DNA from: Bolinopsis microptera
Lineage: Eukaryota; Ctenophora; Tentaculata; Lobata; Bolinopsidae
Direction of reading: 5' to 3'
NCBI RefSeq assembly: GCF_026151205.1
Contig: NC_087074.1
Coordinates: 9,395,226 to 9,459,225, forward strand
DNA length: 64,000 bases
In this document: positions 49,601-58,926 of the stretch, in pieces
How positions within the stretch are numbered: position 1 is the stretch's first letter
Layout of the letters: each line of letters opens with the position of its first letter
The notes under the pieces: model-generated
Seen by the model: the letters and a program-made list of their open reading frames with translations, nothing else
Database searches by the model: none
Told to the model about the DNA's origin: nothing
Translations under genes and position numbers: made by a program

Positions 49601-50639
49601 TCCGATACGAGATTGGGGACGGGTTCTAAAAACAAACAAACAAACAAACAAATTCATCAATTTTTTCCTCCAGTTATCCTAATTTCTCTCCAAATCATGT
49701 CTGAATGTTAGATTAATTTCTGCCGATTCGAGTTATTGGGTACACGTACCCCAGTTCAACAAACCCTTTAAACGTTAAACTCTGTCGAACTGGGAGACAC
49801 TAACTGAACTCTCACCACGTAACCAGGAATTTATAGCTGGGCGCAAAACATAATGGGAAATATCTTTCTGATCCTCTTACTGGCTCTGACACATAAAGCC
49901 AATCGGTACCTCTTAAATCTGAACAATTTAAGCCCCCAAAAAATGAAAGGGCTGACAACAACCAAATAGAGTAACCAAATAAAGTAAAAACGTGCAATTA
50001 CCTGTGCTTCTGAGTAGCGGGAATGGTGAGTGAGGAGAGGAATGCCTGTATGGCATGGGAGGACTGAGGGTCAGTAGAGAGATACACGATGTGATCCTCA
50101 CTCAGACCACATAACCCTTCCTCTAGCGATCCTACCAGTCCCAGTTGGAACAGACCCTGAGTGGGTATCATGTTTGTAAAACTGGTATGGTCAGGTGATT
50201 GTGCTTAACTTTTGAGATGACCCAACTTCTATTAATTTTTAATACATTTGTTTTGAAAAGAAAATGTAAGTGAACGTTTGCTGTTCACCCTTTTATTTGC
50301 CTCCACTGTTGATAAGCTGTATAAGATTGAGATGGCGAGATTGTTTAATTTACCTGCAATAAGAGGGACCCCGCCAGGGTTGCCTCAAACCTGTCCCTTC
50401 TCGGCTTTCCACTTAGAGTGGGTTTCTTATACGACTCCAGTTTACCCAACAAAACATCGTGGGTGGTCAACGACATGATGCATCTGAGGAGATCAAAGGT
50501 TAATTCTCGATTTATAAAAGTCGGGTGTCACAACCATAACTATTAACTCAAGCTCAATTTGTGAGAATTTCAGTTGTCGTAATATCAAGCTCCAATTGAT
50601 GTGATTTCGGCGTGAGCCGAGAGCGGAAGAAACGTTTGA

Positions 50640-50673
<34 letters not shown>

Positions 50674-53600
50674 ACCGACGGACATTAATGGCAGTATTTT
50701 AAAATTTTGCTCAGACTGCCATTGCCATTAATGCCCATTAATGCACATTAATGTCCGTTGGTACTCCCCCCCCCCCCCCCCCCCCCCCCCCCCGTTTGAC
50801 AGCAATCAGGTTTAAATGGATGAATTATTGAGAATGCAGAAAGCATGATGTGATCTGAGCTAGAAAACGCTGTTAGTGTCAGAAAATGTTGACATTTTAA
50901 TAACTCTTGATGCATCGCAATATTTATAGTTTAAATCAAGAGGTAGCTCTACTGAGGTAATGTAACGGGACTGGTTGATTAAGTATGATAGCCGAGCGAT
51001 TGCACCGAATAGCATTACGTAATGGAGTTGGTCGGTAATGCAATGGGGATTCTGATCGTTGTGATTATCTAAAATGGTCATAAAATAACACAAAAGAGGG
51101 GATCATCGCCATTGTAGCCATCCAGTTTCTAGGATTTCCGAAATAAAAGGTAAAAGAGGTGTTTCGCCGTTTATGTCATTTTCTTCGTTCTCGACATCCA
51201 CCAATGGTTGAAATAGCGACCAAAATTCAGCGAACAGTGTAAAATATAGTCTTCATTTTCGTCATCCACTGAAGGAAAAAAAGGCGAGGACTTTTGGAAA
51301 ATTTCGAAGTCAATTATAGCAAAATTACGGACACCCAAAATATTTCAAATAAATGACATTCCTTAATTCCTCCTCCACAGATGATAGGATTATATAAACC
51401 TGAAAAAAAGATGAAGCTGATCGTCAGGAATGTGGAATGCCTCCTGTAGAACTTTAATGATGTCAAAGTTGGAGGTAAGACCGTGGTGGTGACAACACTT
51501 GGTAACGCTGATGACGACTCCTGGAAATGTTAGGTTTAGCTCTTGAAATTTAAATGTTAATAATTGTTGAAATGCAGCCTGAATGCCATGAAAAAGTAAA
51601 ACTAGGAGAACCTTTAATTTTAGTATCTACTTTCGAAAATTCTGATATCATTTCTTTAAAGTCAAATGTAGACAAAAGATCAAAAAAGAACCTGTGATGG
51701 ACTCCGCAAGCAAATCCTCAAAAATAGGCACAATCTTAGAGCACATATCCTGAGCCAGGGCGCGAGAGGGTACATGTTCAAGCAGTGTCTGTATAGTGTA
51801 GTTAGCTGTAGAATGGAGGGATAAGGGAACTACTATATCCTTGTACTGCTGATTGTACAGATTCTCCAGTTCCTCTTTACTGCAGATCTGGGATGTCAAG
51901 TTATTACTGGAGGTTGTGGTTTGTTACATACGATTTTACATCTTTTATTAATGAACCCCCTGTGAAAGTCACTATTTTGCTGTCGGCGGAACTTTGTGGT
52001 GTCGGGGAAATAGTGACAGGTTGTTGTAAAGTCCATGTTTGGTCAGAACGCCCTGATGAAGGCAAATTTAAACCAAGTTCTTGAATTAACACACTGCCGA
52101 AAGTTATTAAACGAAGCATAATTATCCAAATAAACAATCATACAAGCATTAGAAACCTGTTCACAAGAACATTACCTTGATAAAAGATTGGACTACATAG
52201 CTAGCCTTGCTATCCAGTAAAACAGCAGGCAAGGACCCAAACTGCTCGAACCCCTGGTAGTCCGTTACTTTCTTATCAAATGAGGAGGAGATAACAGATT
52301 TGAGGTTTGGTAGAGACTTATTGTTCGTCCGATGTAACAGTATCAGGAGCACCTGAGATGATGTGTTCAGCTGTTAAAATAGTGCGTATTATATCTGAGC
52401 AAGAATTATAGATCACGAGATCCCCAAACAAAACATGACCGTTTGGCCACTGTATGTAGCTATTTATCAAGGGATGTTTACCGACAGCAGGGGAGCGCCT
52501 TTTTCACTCCACATCAAGTCCCCTACATCAATTTTAACGAGTCGCTTCGTAAACTTGTGTAAGATCTTCTTCAGTGACGGATGAGTGTTGGATGTCTCGT
52601 AGAAACTGTTTTTACCAATATCCCACCGTTTTCTCTTCCTCTTGTCCTCCTCTACTCGTACTCCTACTAACACCTACGTGAAGATAGGGGTTTTTAGACT
52701 GTCATGTTTAGACCGTACCGGGTAGACATGCAATGTTTTGGAGTTTATTCAACTGTAGCTTTGGTAAACCGTGCTCAAAATGATTTTCTTACAAGGCTGG
52801 CTGCGAGATTATTAAACGGATAAAATATGGTATTTTGTTAATAAATAATGGACTCAGCTATTTTAAAAGAAAAGATAATCTAACCTGCAGAGCTATTCTT
52901 AGAAGATAAGAGCCGTGGACACTGGAGATAAGGTTGGCAACATCCAGACACAACTTTCTGAACAGATTCTCTGCGAGTTCAACCACTTCATGCGTCTCTG
53001 AAAAAAGTATATTGCTGTACATTGAACAAATATTAAATTAAAATAAATGGATTGCCCTTCATTATACAAAATAACAAATGACAGTTGAACTGGTTCTTAG
53101 TTCTAACCTTTAGTATAAATTTCCCTGACGAGCTTCATGATGAACAGCTCTAGAACGTGCGAAGCAAAGTTATGACACGCTATTTCCACAATATGAGGGA
53201 GAAGAAGAGCTCCGACCTCGAGGAGAGTGCCGCTCGAGCAGTTTACCAGCAGTCTTTCTACAACTCTACAAAATGTATACATGTCATTTGTTGCAATAAC
53301 AAACAAATCTCCCTATATCACAGCAGTTCCAGATCACCAATCCGGGAAATACGTATCCGGAAAAAATTAAACCCTTCCCACTTTGGCCGGCTAAATTCTA
53401 GATTTTGGTACAAGCCAGATAGACCATATTGGGGGGGGGGGGGGTGTCACGTCCGTCTATGTCCGCCTATGTCCTGTCCTTTTTGGATTCTATGAGACAA
53501 CGGACGTGTTTTTTGGGACATTGGCGGACACGGACGGACATTGGCGGACTCGGACGGACATTGGCGGACTCGGACGGACATTTGCGGACCCGGACGGACA

Positions 53601-55564
53601 TTGGCGGACTCGGACGGACATTGGTGGACATTAGCGGACATTGGTGGACATTAGCGGACAAACATTTTGAGAATTTTTCGCAACTTCTATGTATTATAAT
53701 TTTGTACAAAACAAACGACTTAGTAATCACACTAAAGCTATTAATAGCTTTAACTTATTATATCAAATTATATAGGGACCCAGGAAAAGGCCCCAGGAGG
53801 AGGAGGAGGAGGAGGAGGACTGGGGAGGAGGAGGACTGTTGAGGACTGATGAGGAGGACTGAGGACGAGGAGTAGGAGTAGGAGGAGGACTGAGGTGGGG
53901 AGGAGGAAGAGGACTGGGTAGGATCAGGAAGACCCAGGAGGAGGACCCAGGAGGATGACCCAGGAGGAGGAGGAGGAGGACTGAGGAGGATGACTCAGGA
54001 GGAGGAGGAATCAGGAGGAGGACTGAGGAGGACTGAGAAGGAGGAGGACTGAAGAGTACTGAAGAGTACTGAGGAGGATGGCTGAGGAGGATGACTGAGG
54101 AGAATGGCTGAGGAGGATGACTGAGGAGGATGACTGAGGAGGATGACTGAGAGGGAGGAGGAGGATCAGGAAGACCCAGGAGGAGGAGGAGGAGGAGGAC
54201 CCAGAAGGAGGACCTAGGAGGAGGAGGAGGAGAACTGAGGAGGATGACTCAGGAGGAGGAGGACTCAGGAGGAGGACTGAGAAGGAGGAGGACTGAGGAG
54301 GATGGGTGAGGAGGATGGCTGAGGAGGATGACTGAGAGGGAAGAGGAGGAGGAAGAGGAGGAAGAGGACTGAGGAGGAGGAGGAGGAGAAGGAGGACCCA
54401 GGAGGAGGACCCAGGAGGAGGAGGAGGACTGGGGAGGAGGAGGACTGTTGAGGACGGAGGAGGAGTAGGAGGAGGACTGAGGAGGGGAGGAGGAAGAGGA
54501 CTGGGGAGGATCAGGAAGACCCAGGAGGAGGACCCAGGAGGAGGAGGAGGAGGAGGACCCAGGAGGAGGAGGAGGACTGAGGAGGAGGACTGACGATGAC
54601 TGAGAAGGAGGAGGACTGAGGAGTACTGAGGAGGATGGCTGAGGAGGATGGCTGAGGAGGATGACTGAGAGGGAGGAGGAGGAGGACTCAGGAGGAGGAC
54701 TCAGGAGGAAGAGGAGGAGGAGGACTCAGGAGGAGGACTGAATAGGAGGAGGAGAAGGAGGGGGACTGGGAGAGGACTGAGGAGGAGGAGGACTGATGAG
54801 AAGGATGAGAAGGAGGACTGAGGAGGAGGACTGAGGACCGAGGAGGAAGAGGAAGAAGAAGAGGAGGAGGACACAGGAGGAGGAGGAGGAGGAGGAGGAC
54901 TGAGGAGGATGACTGAGGAGGAGGAGGAGGAGGAGAACTGAATAGGAGGAGGAGGGGGACTGGGGGAGGACTGAGGAGGAGGACTGAGGAGGACTGAGGA
55001 CTGAGGAGGAAGAGGAGGAGGATGAAGAGGAGGAAGAGGACCCAGGAGGAGGACCCAGGAGGAGGACCAGGAGGAGGAGGAGGACTGGGGAGGAGGAGGA
55101 CTGTTGAGGACTGATGAGGAGGACTGAGGACGAGGAGGAGGAGTAGGAGGAGGACTGAGGAGGGGAGGAGGAAGAGGACTGAGGAAGATCAGGAAGACCC
55201 AGGAGGAGGAGGAGGAAGAGTAGGAGGAGGAAGCATCTAAATGGTTATTTCCATTTTTGTCCGTTTTTGTCCATTTTTGTCCGTCTTTGTCCGCTCTATT
55301 TTTTGTCCGTTTTGAAAATATAGGGTACCGAACGGACAAAAAACATGATCCCCTATAACAGCAAAAATTGAACATTTTATTTAGCAATTTAGGTGTCCAT
55401 TAATGTCCGCTAATGTCCGTATATGTCCGCTATGTCCGTCTATGTCCGTCTATGTCCGCCTATGTCCGTCTATGTCCGCCTATGTCCGCCTATGTCCGCC
55501 TATGTCCGCCTATGTCCTGTCCTTTTTGGATTCTATGAGACAAGCGGACATAGACGGACGTGAC

Positions 55565-55615
<51 letters not shown>

Positions 55616-56175
55616 ATTTAAAGCCAAATAACAATAAGGGTCAAGGTAAACAATTAAAATTAGGAATTCTACCTGCTACAGTCCCAGTGGTACAGTATTT
55701 TAGTTATCCCATCGCTCTGAATCTGCTCTAGCAACTTCTCCTCCAGCAGCCCTCGTTCCATGTCGTTATCAAACTCTTCTCGCTCAAGAACCTGAAAAAC
55801 GGTTGAAGTCAATTTTAAGTTGAAATTATTTATTGTTTAGAAGTAGGGAGGTATTTTCATCTCGATACAAATTATCGAACTTTTTTAATCTGCGTACTAA
55901 TATAAGTATTTTCAGAGCCTTTTAGATGATATATAGCACACGAATGATTAATTTAACCATCCCATCAACCAGTTCTGATATTAGAATTGTAATAATTAGA
56001 AATAATTGGCGGCAGTATAAGGAACCTTCTCGATGTTAATGTAATAGTCGAGGATTGATTTAGGGAGTTCACCAGTGTTGTCCCTGTCTCCACTACCCGA
56101 TATTACTGGCACAACATCTGTCTCCATAACAGCGGCGCTTGAAAACGTTTCCATGTCCTCGTTGTATGGCGCCAT
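34660..56175 (-). CDS. NOP9: Nucleolar protein 9, pumilio-repeat (12 exons)
   Basis: RNA-binding ribosome-biogenesis factor of the nucleolus, needed for 18S rRNA maturation in yeast. Exons in gene order: 56026-56175, 55673-55791, 53108-53265, 52885-52997, 52482-52673, 52176-52370, 51692-51887, 51400-51520, 50354-50483, 50002-50156, 35464-35581, 34660-35028. All junction phases agree and total 671 residues, close to the human protein. Pumilio-like repeat cores: [97 protein letters not shown]. The C-terminus is Lys-rich (about 80 residues), as in nucleolar proteins. Odd points: intron 10 is about 14.4 kb and holds a complete decarboxylase gene on the same strand plus many repeats. Intron 2 holds the large homopolymer-bounded element and intron 8/9 the small one. 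TAG lies 2 nt before ATG. Confidence 0.92.
36876..37454. mobile_element. MITE with TA target (mariner-like)
   Basis: A 579 bp element whose ends are CCTTACAAGACATTTTT and the complement, each bounded by TA (36874-36875, 37455-37456), as in Tc1/mariner elements. Inside, two direct copies of a stretch containing ATTTCGCCATATTTTCGGAC..CCAAAATTTCGGTCGTCG lie near 36923 and 37380. No coding frame. It lies in NOP9 intron 10. Confidence 0.75.
37841..40696 (-). CDS. Bacterial-type tyrosine/aromatic decarboxylase-like PLP enzyme, intronless
   Basis: A single open frame of 951 residues. Residues of about 20-640 match the layout of group II PLP decarboxylases of the bacterial tyrosine decarboxylase (TdcA/TyDC) type: [14 protein letters not shown] near the start, [69 protein letters not shown], and [11 protein letters not shown] with Lys454 as the expected PLP Schiff-base residue. 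It would decarboxylate an aromatic amino acid such as tyrosine, but substrate is inferred. Bacterial members are about 610-625 residues; the extra C-terminal part of about 300 residues here is unfamiliar to me. Animal DDC/HDC/GAD enzymes are a different branch and are normally intron-rich. It is nested on the same strand in NOP9 intron 10. ATTTTATCCAG ends 6 nt before the ATG, a strong acceptor-like site. Possible origins: lateral transfer, or an old eukaryotic paralogue retrocopied. Confidence 0.85.
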   Translation of the reverse strand: MPRGNAPIGDDYDDPWKALGGWFLGPRAENGEVFMSIFKDIFDEHVRLRKSFFPADPEYLTEEVMLSKPYLSEVEDMRDCLMKMQEDMAGNTPFFSPRYQAHMLWDSTMPSLLGYMTAMLFNQNNVDSAASPVTTQYEQEVGQQLCDMLGYNIDPRSRQPLSWGHVTCGGSVANIEALWASRNLKFIPLSIKAALLNDDPLIGPLTFLSEDQVRIGLKTQLLVGNSESERRNSVALVECTTWQLLNVDVDEILDLEQTVCSRMRKLGKVDNIKLNGLIENEGVMNEGLFDFMRKHGLEHSPVYTCPANNHYSWPKAGTLLGLGCKGNIPINLDTNFRQNLAHLKEVLEKCLKEKKPVIAVVAVIGSTEESAVDPIKDMYALREVFKEKGLNFALLADGAWGGYFKTMLIGAPAEDVMMNTASGSFVPYCKLSPYVEEQYRNIQLADTITIDPHKSGFCPYPGGALCYRNNKMRYPIAFSHPVVLNGEGDPNLGVYGIEGSKPGAAPAGILMSHKVIGLSNFGYGRILGQCTTISKIFYALWLTVAKDDDPFVCVPLQNVPEGYNITSARKLIKETIAYKQLSEIFQNQEAKNFLTTCGPDTLINTFVVNFKGNTDIRKCNKLQDALSDAMNVFVGSNAGRVPLMLMESGLKAKAHGEGLSVFKEKLGLDQGDEDLNVMVNTCMNPWQSNESAFEISDSFRMVVLNAIGRIEDDFAIHKFVLCDQLLKNEIFIEYMTCNGIPEHHYQATVKVRMSNSYKEMVKKYRSICRQDGLPVVFETLAEKKTGTTRLNLHELLHRKDSEFRMKFSHDAAGNTVIFKVVDIPRYQRLDLSSSGTYPEKQKFFIYGDSTRTIMSHVMSKLPDFQYTAILSKRPDYLTQRMLELGVVAEMDADDGSILLELEEGKMKPTQEGRCYSVSFRGELNATICTKIDIQESVYFNKIENMSVKVGS
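41627..41950. repeat. 30-bp minisatellite (about 10 copies)
   Basis: About ten tandem copies of a 30 bp unit, TACGATATCAGAGCGATACC followed by GTGTGAGTGC, with a few point variants clustered in the second half. Because 30 is a multiple of three the plus strand reads as a decapeptide repeat ([10 protein letters not shown]) in a 109-codon frame; I treat that as a by-product. It lies in NOP9 intron 10. Confidence 0.95.
43026..44797 (+). mobile_element. 5'-truncated non-LTR retrotransposon (LINE)
   Basis: An open frame through 44706 (514 codons from the first ATG, with in-frame coding upstream) encodes a non-LTR reverse transcriptase: [12 protein letters not shown], the palm motif [26 protein letters not shown], catalytic YSDD at residues 248-251, then a C-terminal domain with [10 protein letters not shown] and RRGRP. 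The endonuclease and ORF1 are missing, so it is a typical 5'-truncated copy, yet the frame is intact and probably young. A 14 bp direct repeat ACTATATATAAAGC flanks it (43012-43025, 44798-44811), a likely target duplication. It sits antisense in NOP9 intron 10. Confidence 0.88.
45111..45660. repeat. tRNA-SINE fragments with direct and inverted duplication
   Basis: A block of about 117 bp (TATTATCACTTCGAGATGG...CGCGTCTCTT) occurs twice in the same orientation, 45111-45227 and 45456-45573. Only the first copy continues into TGCTCTACCAATTGAGCTAC, the complement of a tRNA A box; the complement of a B-box-like GGTTCTGGGATCATTCC lies upstream. This is a minus-strand tRNA-derived SINE. A second block of about 87 bp, 45323-45409, recurs inverted at 45574-45660. 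The two duplications abut, which points to one complex rearrangement. Confidence 0.75.
45700..49990. other. Rest of NOP9 intron 10, no gene recognised
   Basis: AT-rich DNA with a short inverted repeat at about 46448-46510 (TTTAATAAAAATAAGG and complement), a hairpin GTGCC-TTC-GGCAC at 47593-47605 inside a longer GACTCT/AGAGTC stem, and an ACAA microsatellite near 49630. A 120-codon plus frame at 48741-49103 has no family signature, and I do not call it. Confidence 0.5.
47652..47779. mobile_element. Possible C-run-ended inverted element
   Basis: AAATGGCATAAAATGG near 47657 pairs with the inverted CCATTTTATGCCATTT near 47738, and the right side ends in 16 consecutive C (47764-47779). No matching G run is present on the left. 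It may be a one-sided relative of the homopolymer-bounded elements, or coincidence. Confidence 0.35.
50641..50793. mobile_element. Short element bounded by G32 and C28 runs
   Basis: 32 consecutive G (50641-50672) open the element and 28 C (50766-50793) close it. Inside the runs GTACCGACGGACATTAATG faces its inverted counterpart (CATTAATGTCCGTTGGTAC), with ATTAATG repeated three times on the right arm. CGTTTGAC lies directly before the G run (50633-50640), and GTTTGAC directly after the C run (50794-50800), with the last C of the run completing the octamer, so it looks like a 7-8 bp target duplication. No coding capacity. It lies in NOP9 intron 8. Confidence 0.8.
53431..55615. mobile_element. 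Large G14/C50-bounded element with inverted ends
   Basis: It opens with 14 G (53431-53444) followed by TGTCACGTCCGTCTATGTCC, and closes with the complement followed by 50 C (55566-55615). Next to each end lies TATGTCCTGTCCTTTTTGGA, in the same orientation on both sides, and tandem decamers built on GTCCG (TATGTCCGCC on the right, the GGACATTGGC/GGACTC family on the left). The middle is a 1.4 kb polypurine array. No transposase frame. A target duplication is not clear; only ATT is shared by the flanks. It fills most of NOP9 intron 2. Confidence 0.7.
53793..55233. repeat. Polypurine GGA-rich satellite
   Basis: About 1.44 kb of GAGGAGGAGGACTGAGGAGG-like units. The plus strand is overwhelmingly purine, with C and T only in recurring GACTGA, GACCCA and GATGACT words. 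Higher-order blocks of about 300-600 bp recur (for example, AGGAGGACTGTTGAGGAC at about 53825, 54440 and 55095). In NOP9 pre-mRNA this reads as a long pyrimidine tract. The Ser/Pro-rich minus frame here is repeat-encoded and not a gene. Confidence 0.92.
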
Positions 56176-56519
56176 TACTACGAGTAATTATCAGTTATAA
56201 TATTTTGAATCAGTGAAAACACATCAACTTAACCCCAATGTACTGCACTAATATCAGTTGAAATTTTGAAAAATCTCGAGGAACTTGCAACAGTAAAGGA
56301 AAGAGATAAACAAGTACAGTTAACAAACTATTTATCAAACTTCAAATAACTTAATTGTCCACAAACAAGATCTTATTTAAGCCATTTCGCCTGGGTCACA
56401 ACAGCATATATATATGGCATTGCTATCAAAGAGGGTCGAAGGTAGCTTCATCTCGAAAAGATCGTCGGAAATTGTTGCTTTTTACATTCCACTTCACGAC
56501 GAAGTGCTTTTCTGGTAGC

Positions 56520-57547
56520 CTACTTATTTTGGTTCGTCATCCAATCGTCGATAACCTTTAATCTGATTTGGTTTTCAAGTTCCTGCTCCTTATTTTTCTG
56601 CACTGCTTCCCTCTTCCGCTGAACGTACTCATTCTTACATGAGTCTCGCAGTTCTTCGTCATAAAACGCCCATTGCATGCACATCTTGAAGCCCTGAAAC
56701 AAGTTTATTTTTAAAATGTGTTCAATCCCAATAATGCAAAACTAGTGAGATGGGCAACGATTAGGACTTCAGAGCTGGTCAACTAAAATTTCCAAGAAGT
56801 AAAATCAAAACCTTATTTTCTTCAGTACACTTCCAAAGTCCAGACACAATTCCGTGTTCTTGCTGACATTTCGACATTTCCGCGAAATGGTTGAAGCAGT
56901 ATTTTACCTCCTCCTTAGCTTTTTCTCTGATCATATCGTTGATAAGAATGTCTCGCTCTGCTCTGAGTAGCAACTGAAACAATGAAACATTACATTTCTA
57001 GCAAAGATAATAAGAAAGCTACTATTGGGATACATCTCAAGACGATAAAATATCTATTAAAATTGCAATCAGAATAAACTCTACTGGACTGTCCTGCATC
57101 AAAGAAATGTCTTAATGATGGTGAATGTGACACAAGGTGTTTAATAACCGGCTGATGGTGCACTAAGCTAAGGGCTATTGAGACTTGAGAGTCACTAATC
57201 TACGTGCGTACCCGCCATCGATCGGCTTTGGCCATGCGGTCGGTGAAAGGTAGAAAGAGTAAGCGCGCAAAATTTACATAGTGCGCGTTTGTAGAAACAC
57301 TACATAGCTGTGTTAACATCAAAAAATGATAATGCGTCCCGCTTCAAAATGTCAATTCGACATATTCGGGGACAGATAATGGCCATCTTTTTTGTTAAAA
57401 GCTACTGATCAGTTTTTATAGAACAGGTTGATAACGAATCAGAAGCTATGTAAGGACACTTACCATTTTAGAAGGCTTGGGAATGTTATCTTGATCGAAT
57501 TTGCTCTGTTCTGCAGGCTTTTCTTGTGAGGAACTCGACTCGGCCAT
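56520..57547 (-). CDS. CMC1: COX assembly mitochondrial protein CMC1-like (3 exons)
   Basis: Twin-Cys protein of the mitochondrial intermembrane space that helps early cytochrome c oxidase assembly. Exons in gene order: 57464-57547, 56812-56973, 56520-56693, total 139 residues with agreeing phases. The core shows Cys-x9-Cys (YCFNHFAEMSKC) and then Cys-x9-Cys (CTEENKGFKMC) followed by Cys-x13-Cys (CMQWAFYDEELRDSC), the spacing found in CMC1. The start LLLRAERDILINDMIREKAK also fits. An N-terminal extension of about 28 residues precedes the domain and the Lys/Glu-rich tail is long. CAG lies 1 nt before ATG. It sits 345 bp from NOP9 and 382 bp from NIP7. Confidence 0.9.
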
Positions 57548-57928
57548 TCTGAATCGACGATATTTAGACTGAATTTGTGCCAAGGGAGACAGTGTACAAC
57601 CCAACAATCTTTACTGCAGTTATATTATGAAGAATTACTGAAGAATTTTAGTGGCAAGAACCAGATTGCATTTGGTAGTCAGCAAATAGAAACGGGTTAA
57701 AGCTCAGTATTGTAATAAATTAGATAAAAACATGTCATTGAATCTACAGTGAACACAGTGATTCCAGAAATATTTCAGTCTTAAATAAGAAACACAAATA
57801 AAAACGGCGATGTTATCAGGCCACCGTCAATTAAATGCCATGTGATGTAAAAACTGATCAAGGAAATAAATTTCTAAACGGTAAAACCAATACACAGATC
57901 CCACTAAAATAAAACCAGCTCTGGTTTG

Positions 57929-58471
57929 TCATGACATCGTACTTTCTGCTCTGACATATTCACCAACATCAGCTTGGTGAAACACTACTATCGTGTTTGG
58001 ATCTGTAGTTTTACAATCATTTGTAGATCGGGCTGCTACTCCAAACCCAAGAGGTAAGTCGGACATATTGTAGACGACCACTCCGTCGTATTTGTCGGTC
58101 CCAGCTGATATCCTTCCCAAACCTGCCTTTGTAACGTTGTTACCGTACAGGAACTGCTGTTCTGCACCAGGTTTTAGCCAGACTTTCTGTTTTGCGTATG
58201 ATGATAGGAAGTCAAGGGCTGTGATGTGCAACTTAAATTTACCTCCTTTTGAAAACTTGCCAAACATTGTTCCGAGTGAAATGAGCTCTTTTCTACCGAC
58301 ATTTGTTGCTTTTTTCATGATGGTCTCGCTGACATAATACACCTTGTCTTTGTGGTATCTGAAGACATAGTTCCCGTCACTTCTCTCCAATAATAACTTC
58401 ATGTTGTCTCCGATGTATTTGGCAAGTTTCTCGAACAGGCCTTTAGCTTCTTCTTCGGTCAGAGGTCTCAT
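57929..58471 (-). CDS. NIP7: 60S ribosome biogenesis factor NIP7
   Basis: Intronless, 180 residues, exactly the usual NIP7 length. It starts [20 protein letters not shown] and has a C-terminal PUA-type RNA-binding domain ([38 protein letters not shown]). NIP7 binds pre-rRNA in the nucleolus and is required for 27S/60S maturation (and 18S processing in humans). The upstream sequence CTTCTATCCCTGTAG ends 4 nt before the ATG, a good acceptor-like site although the coding region has no intron. A second ribosome-assembly gene, NOP9, lies two genes away. Confidence 0.95.
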   Translation of the reverse strand: MRPLTEEEAKGLFEKLAKYIGDNMKLLLERSDGNYVFRYHKDKVYYVSETIMKKATNVGRKELISLGTMFGKFSKGGKFKLHITALDFLSSYAKQKVWLKPGAEQQFLYGNNVTKAGLGRISAGTDKYDGVVVYNMSDLPLGFGVAARSTNDCKTTDPNTIVVFHQADVGEYVRAESTMS

Positions 58472-58926
58472 CTTGCTACAGGGATAGAAGTGGATTTAGT
58501 AACAAAATATATTATCGTTATAAAATAAAGATGGATTTGGCAGATTAATTCAGGGATTGATAACGGTAATTTTGATAAAAGGGATATCAATTTGTACGAT
58601 GTTCGGAGAATAACACAGCGGAGATATGTATGTTTAAATAGGAAAATGAGTTTATTATATAAACTTTAATACATATTAATATCTGATAACATCATGACAA
58701 TAATAATAATACAAATTAATAATCGAAAAAACATTAGTTAAACACGTTATTGTCATCGGTAAAACCTTCGTATGAAAACCTTCGTAAATGGGCACAATTA
58801 TACTTGTTATAATATCTACTCAGTCTGAACTCTTTCACAACCTCAAATATAACATAAGTTTACACAACACTTTTAAAAAGCCAAACAAAAATAAGTTTAC
58901 AAAATATAAATAATTCAAAGAAATAA

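Noticed and set aside
50641-50793. Homopolymer runs considered as assembly padding
   Set aside because: The complementary placement, inner inverted arms and CGTTTGAC on both sides argue for a real inserted unit, though run lengths may be inexact.
54701-55387. 228-codon Ser/Pro-rich minus-strand frame
   Set aside because: It is the complement of the GGA satellite; the composition follows the repeat and there is no domain.
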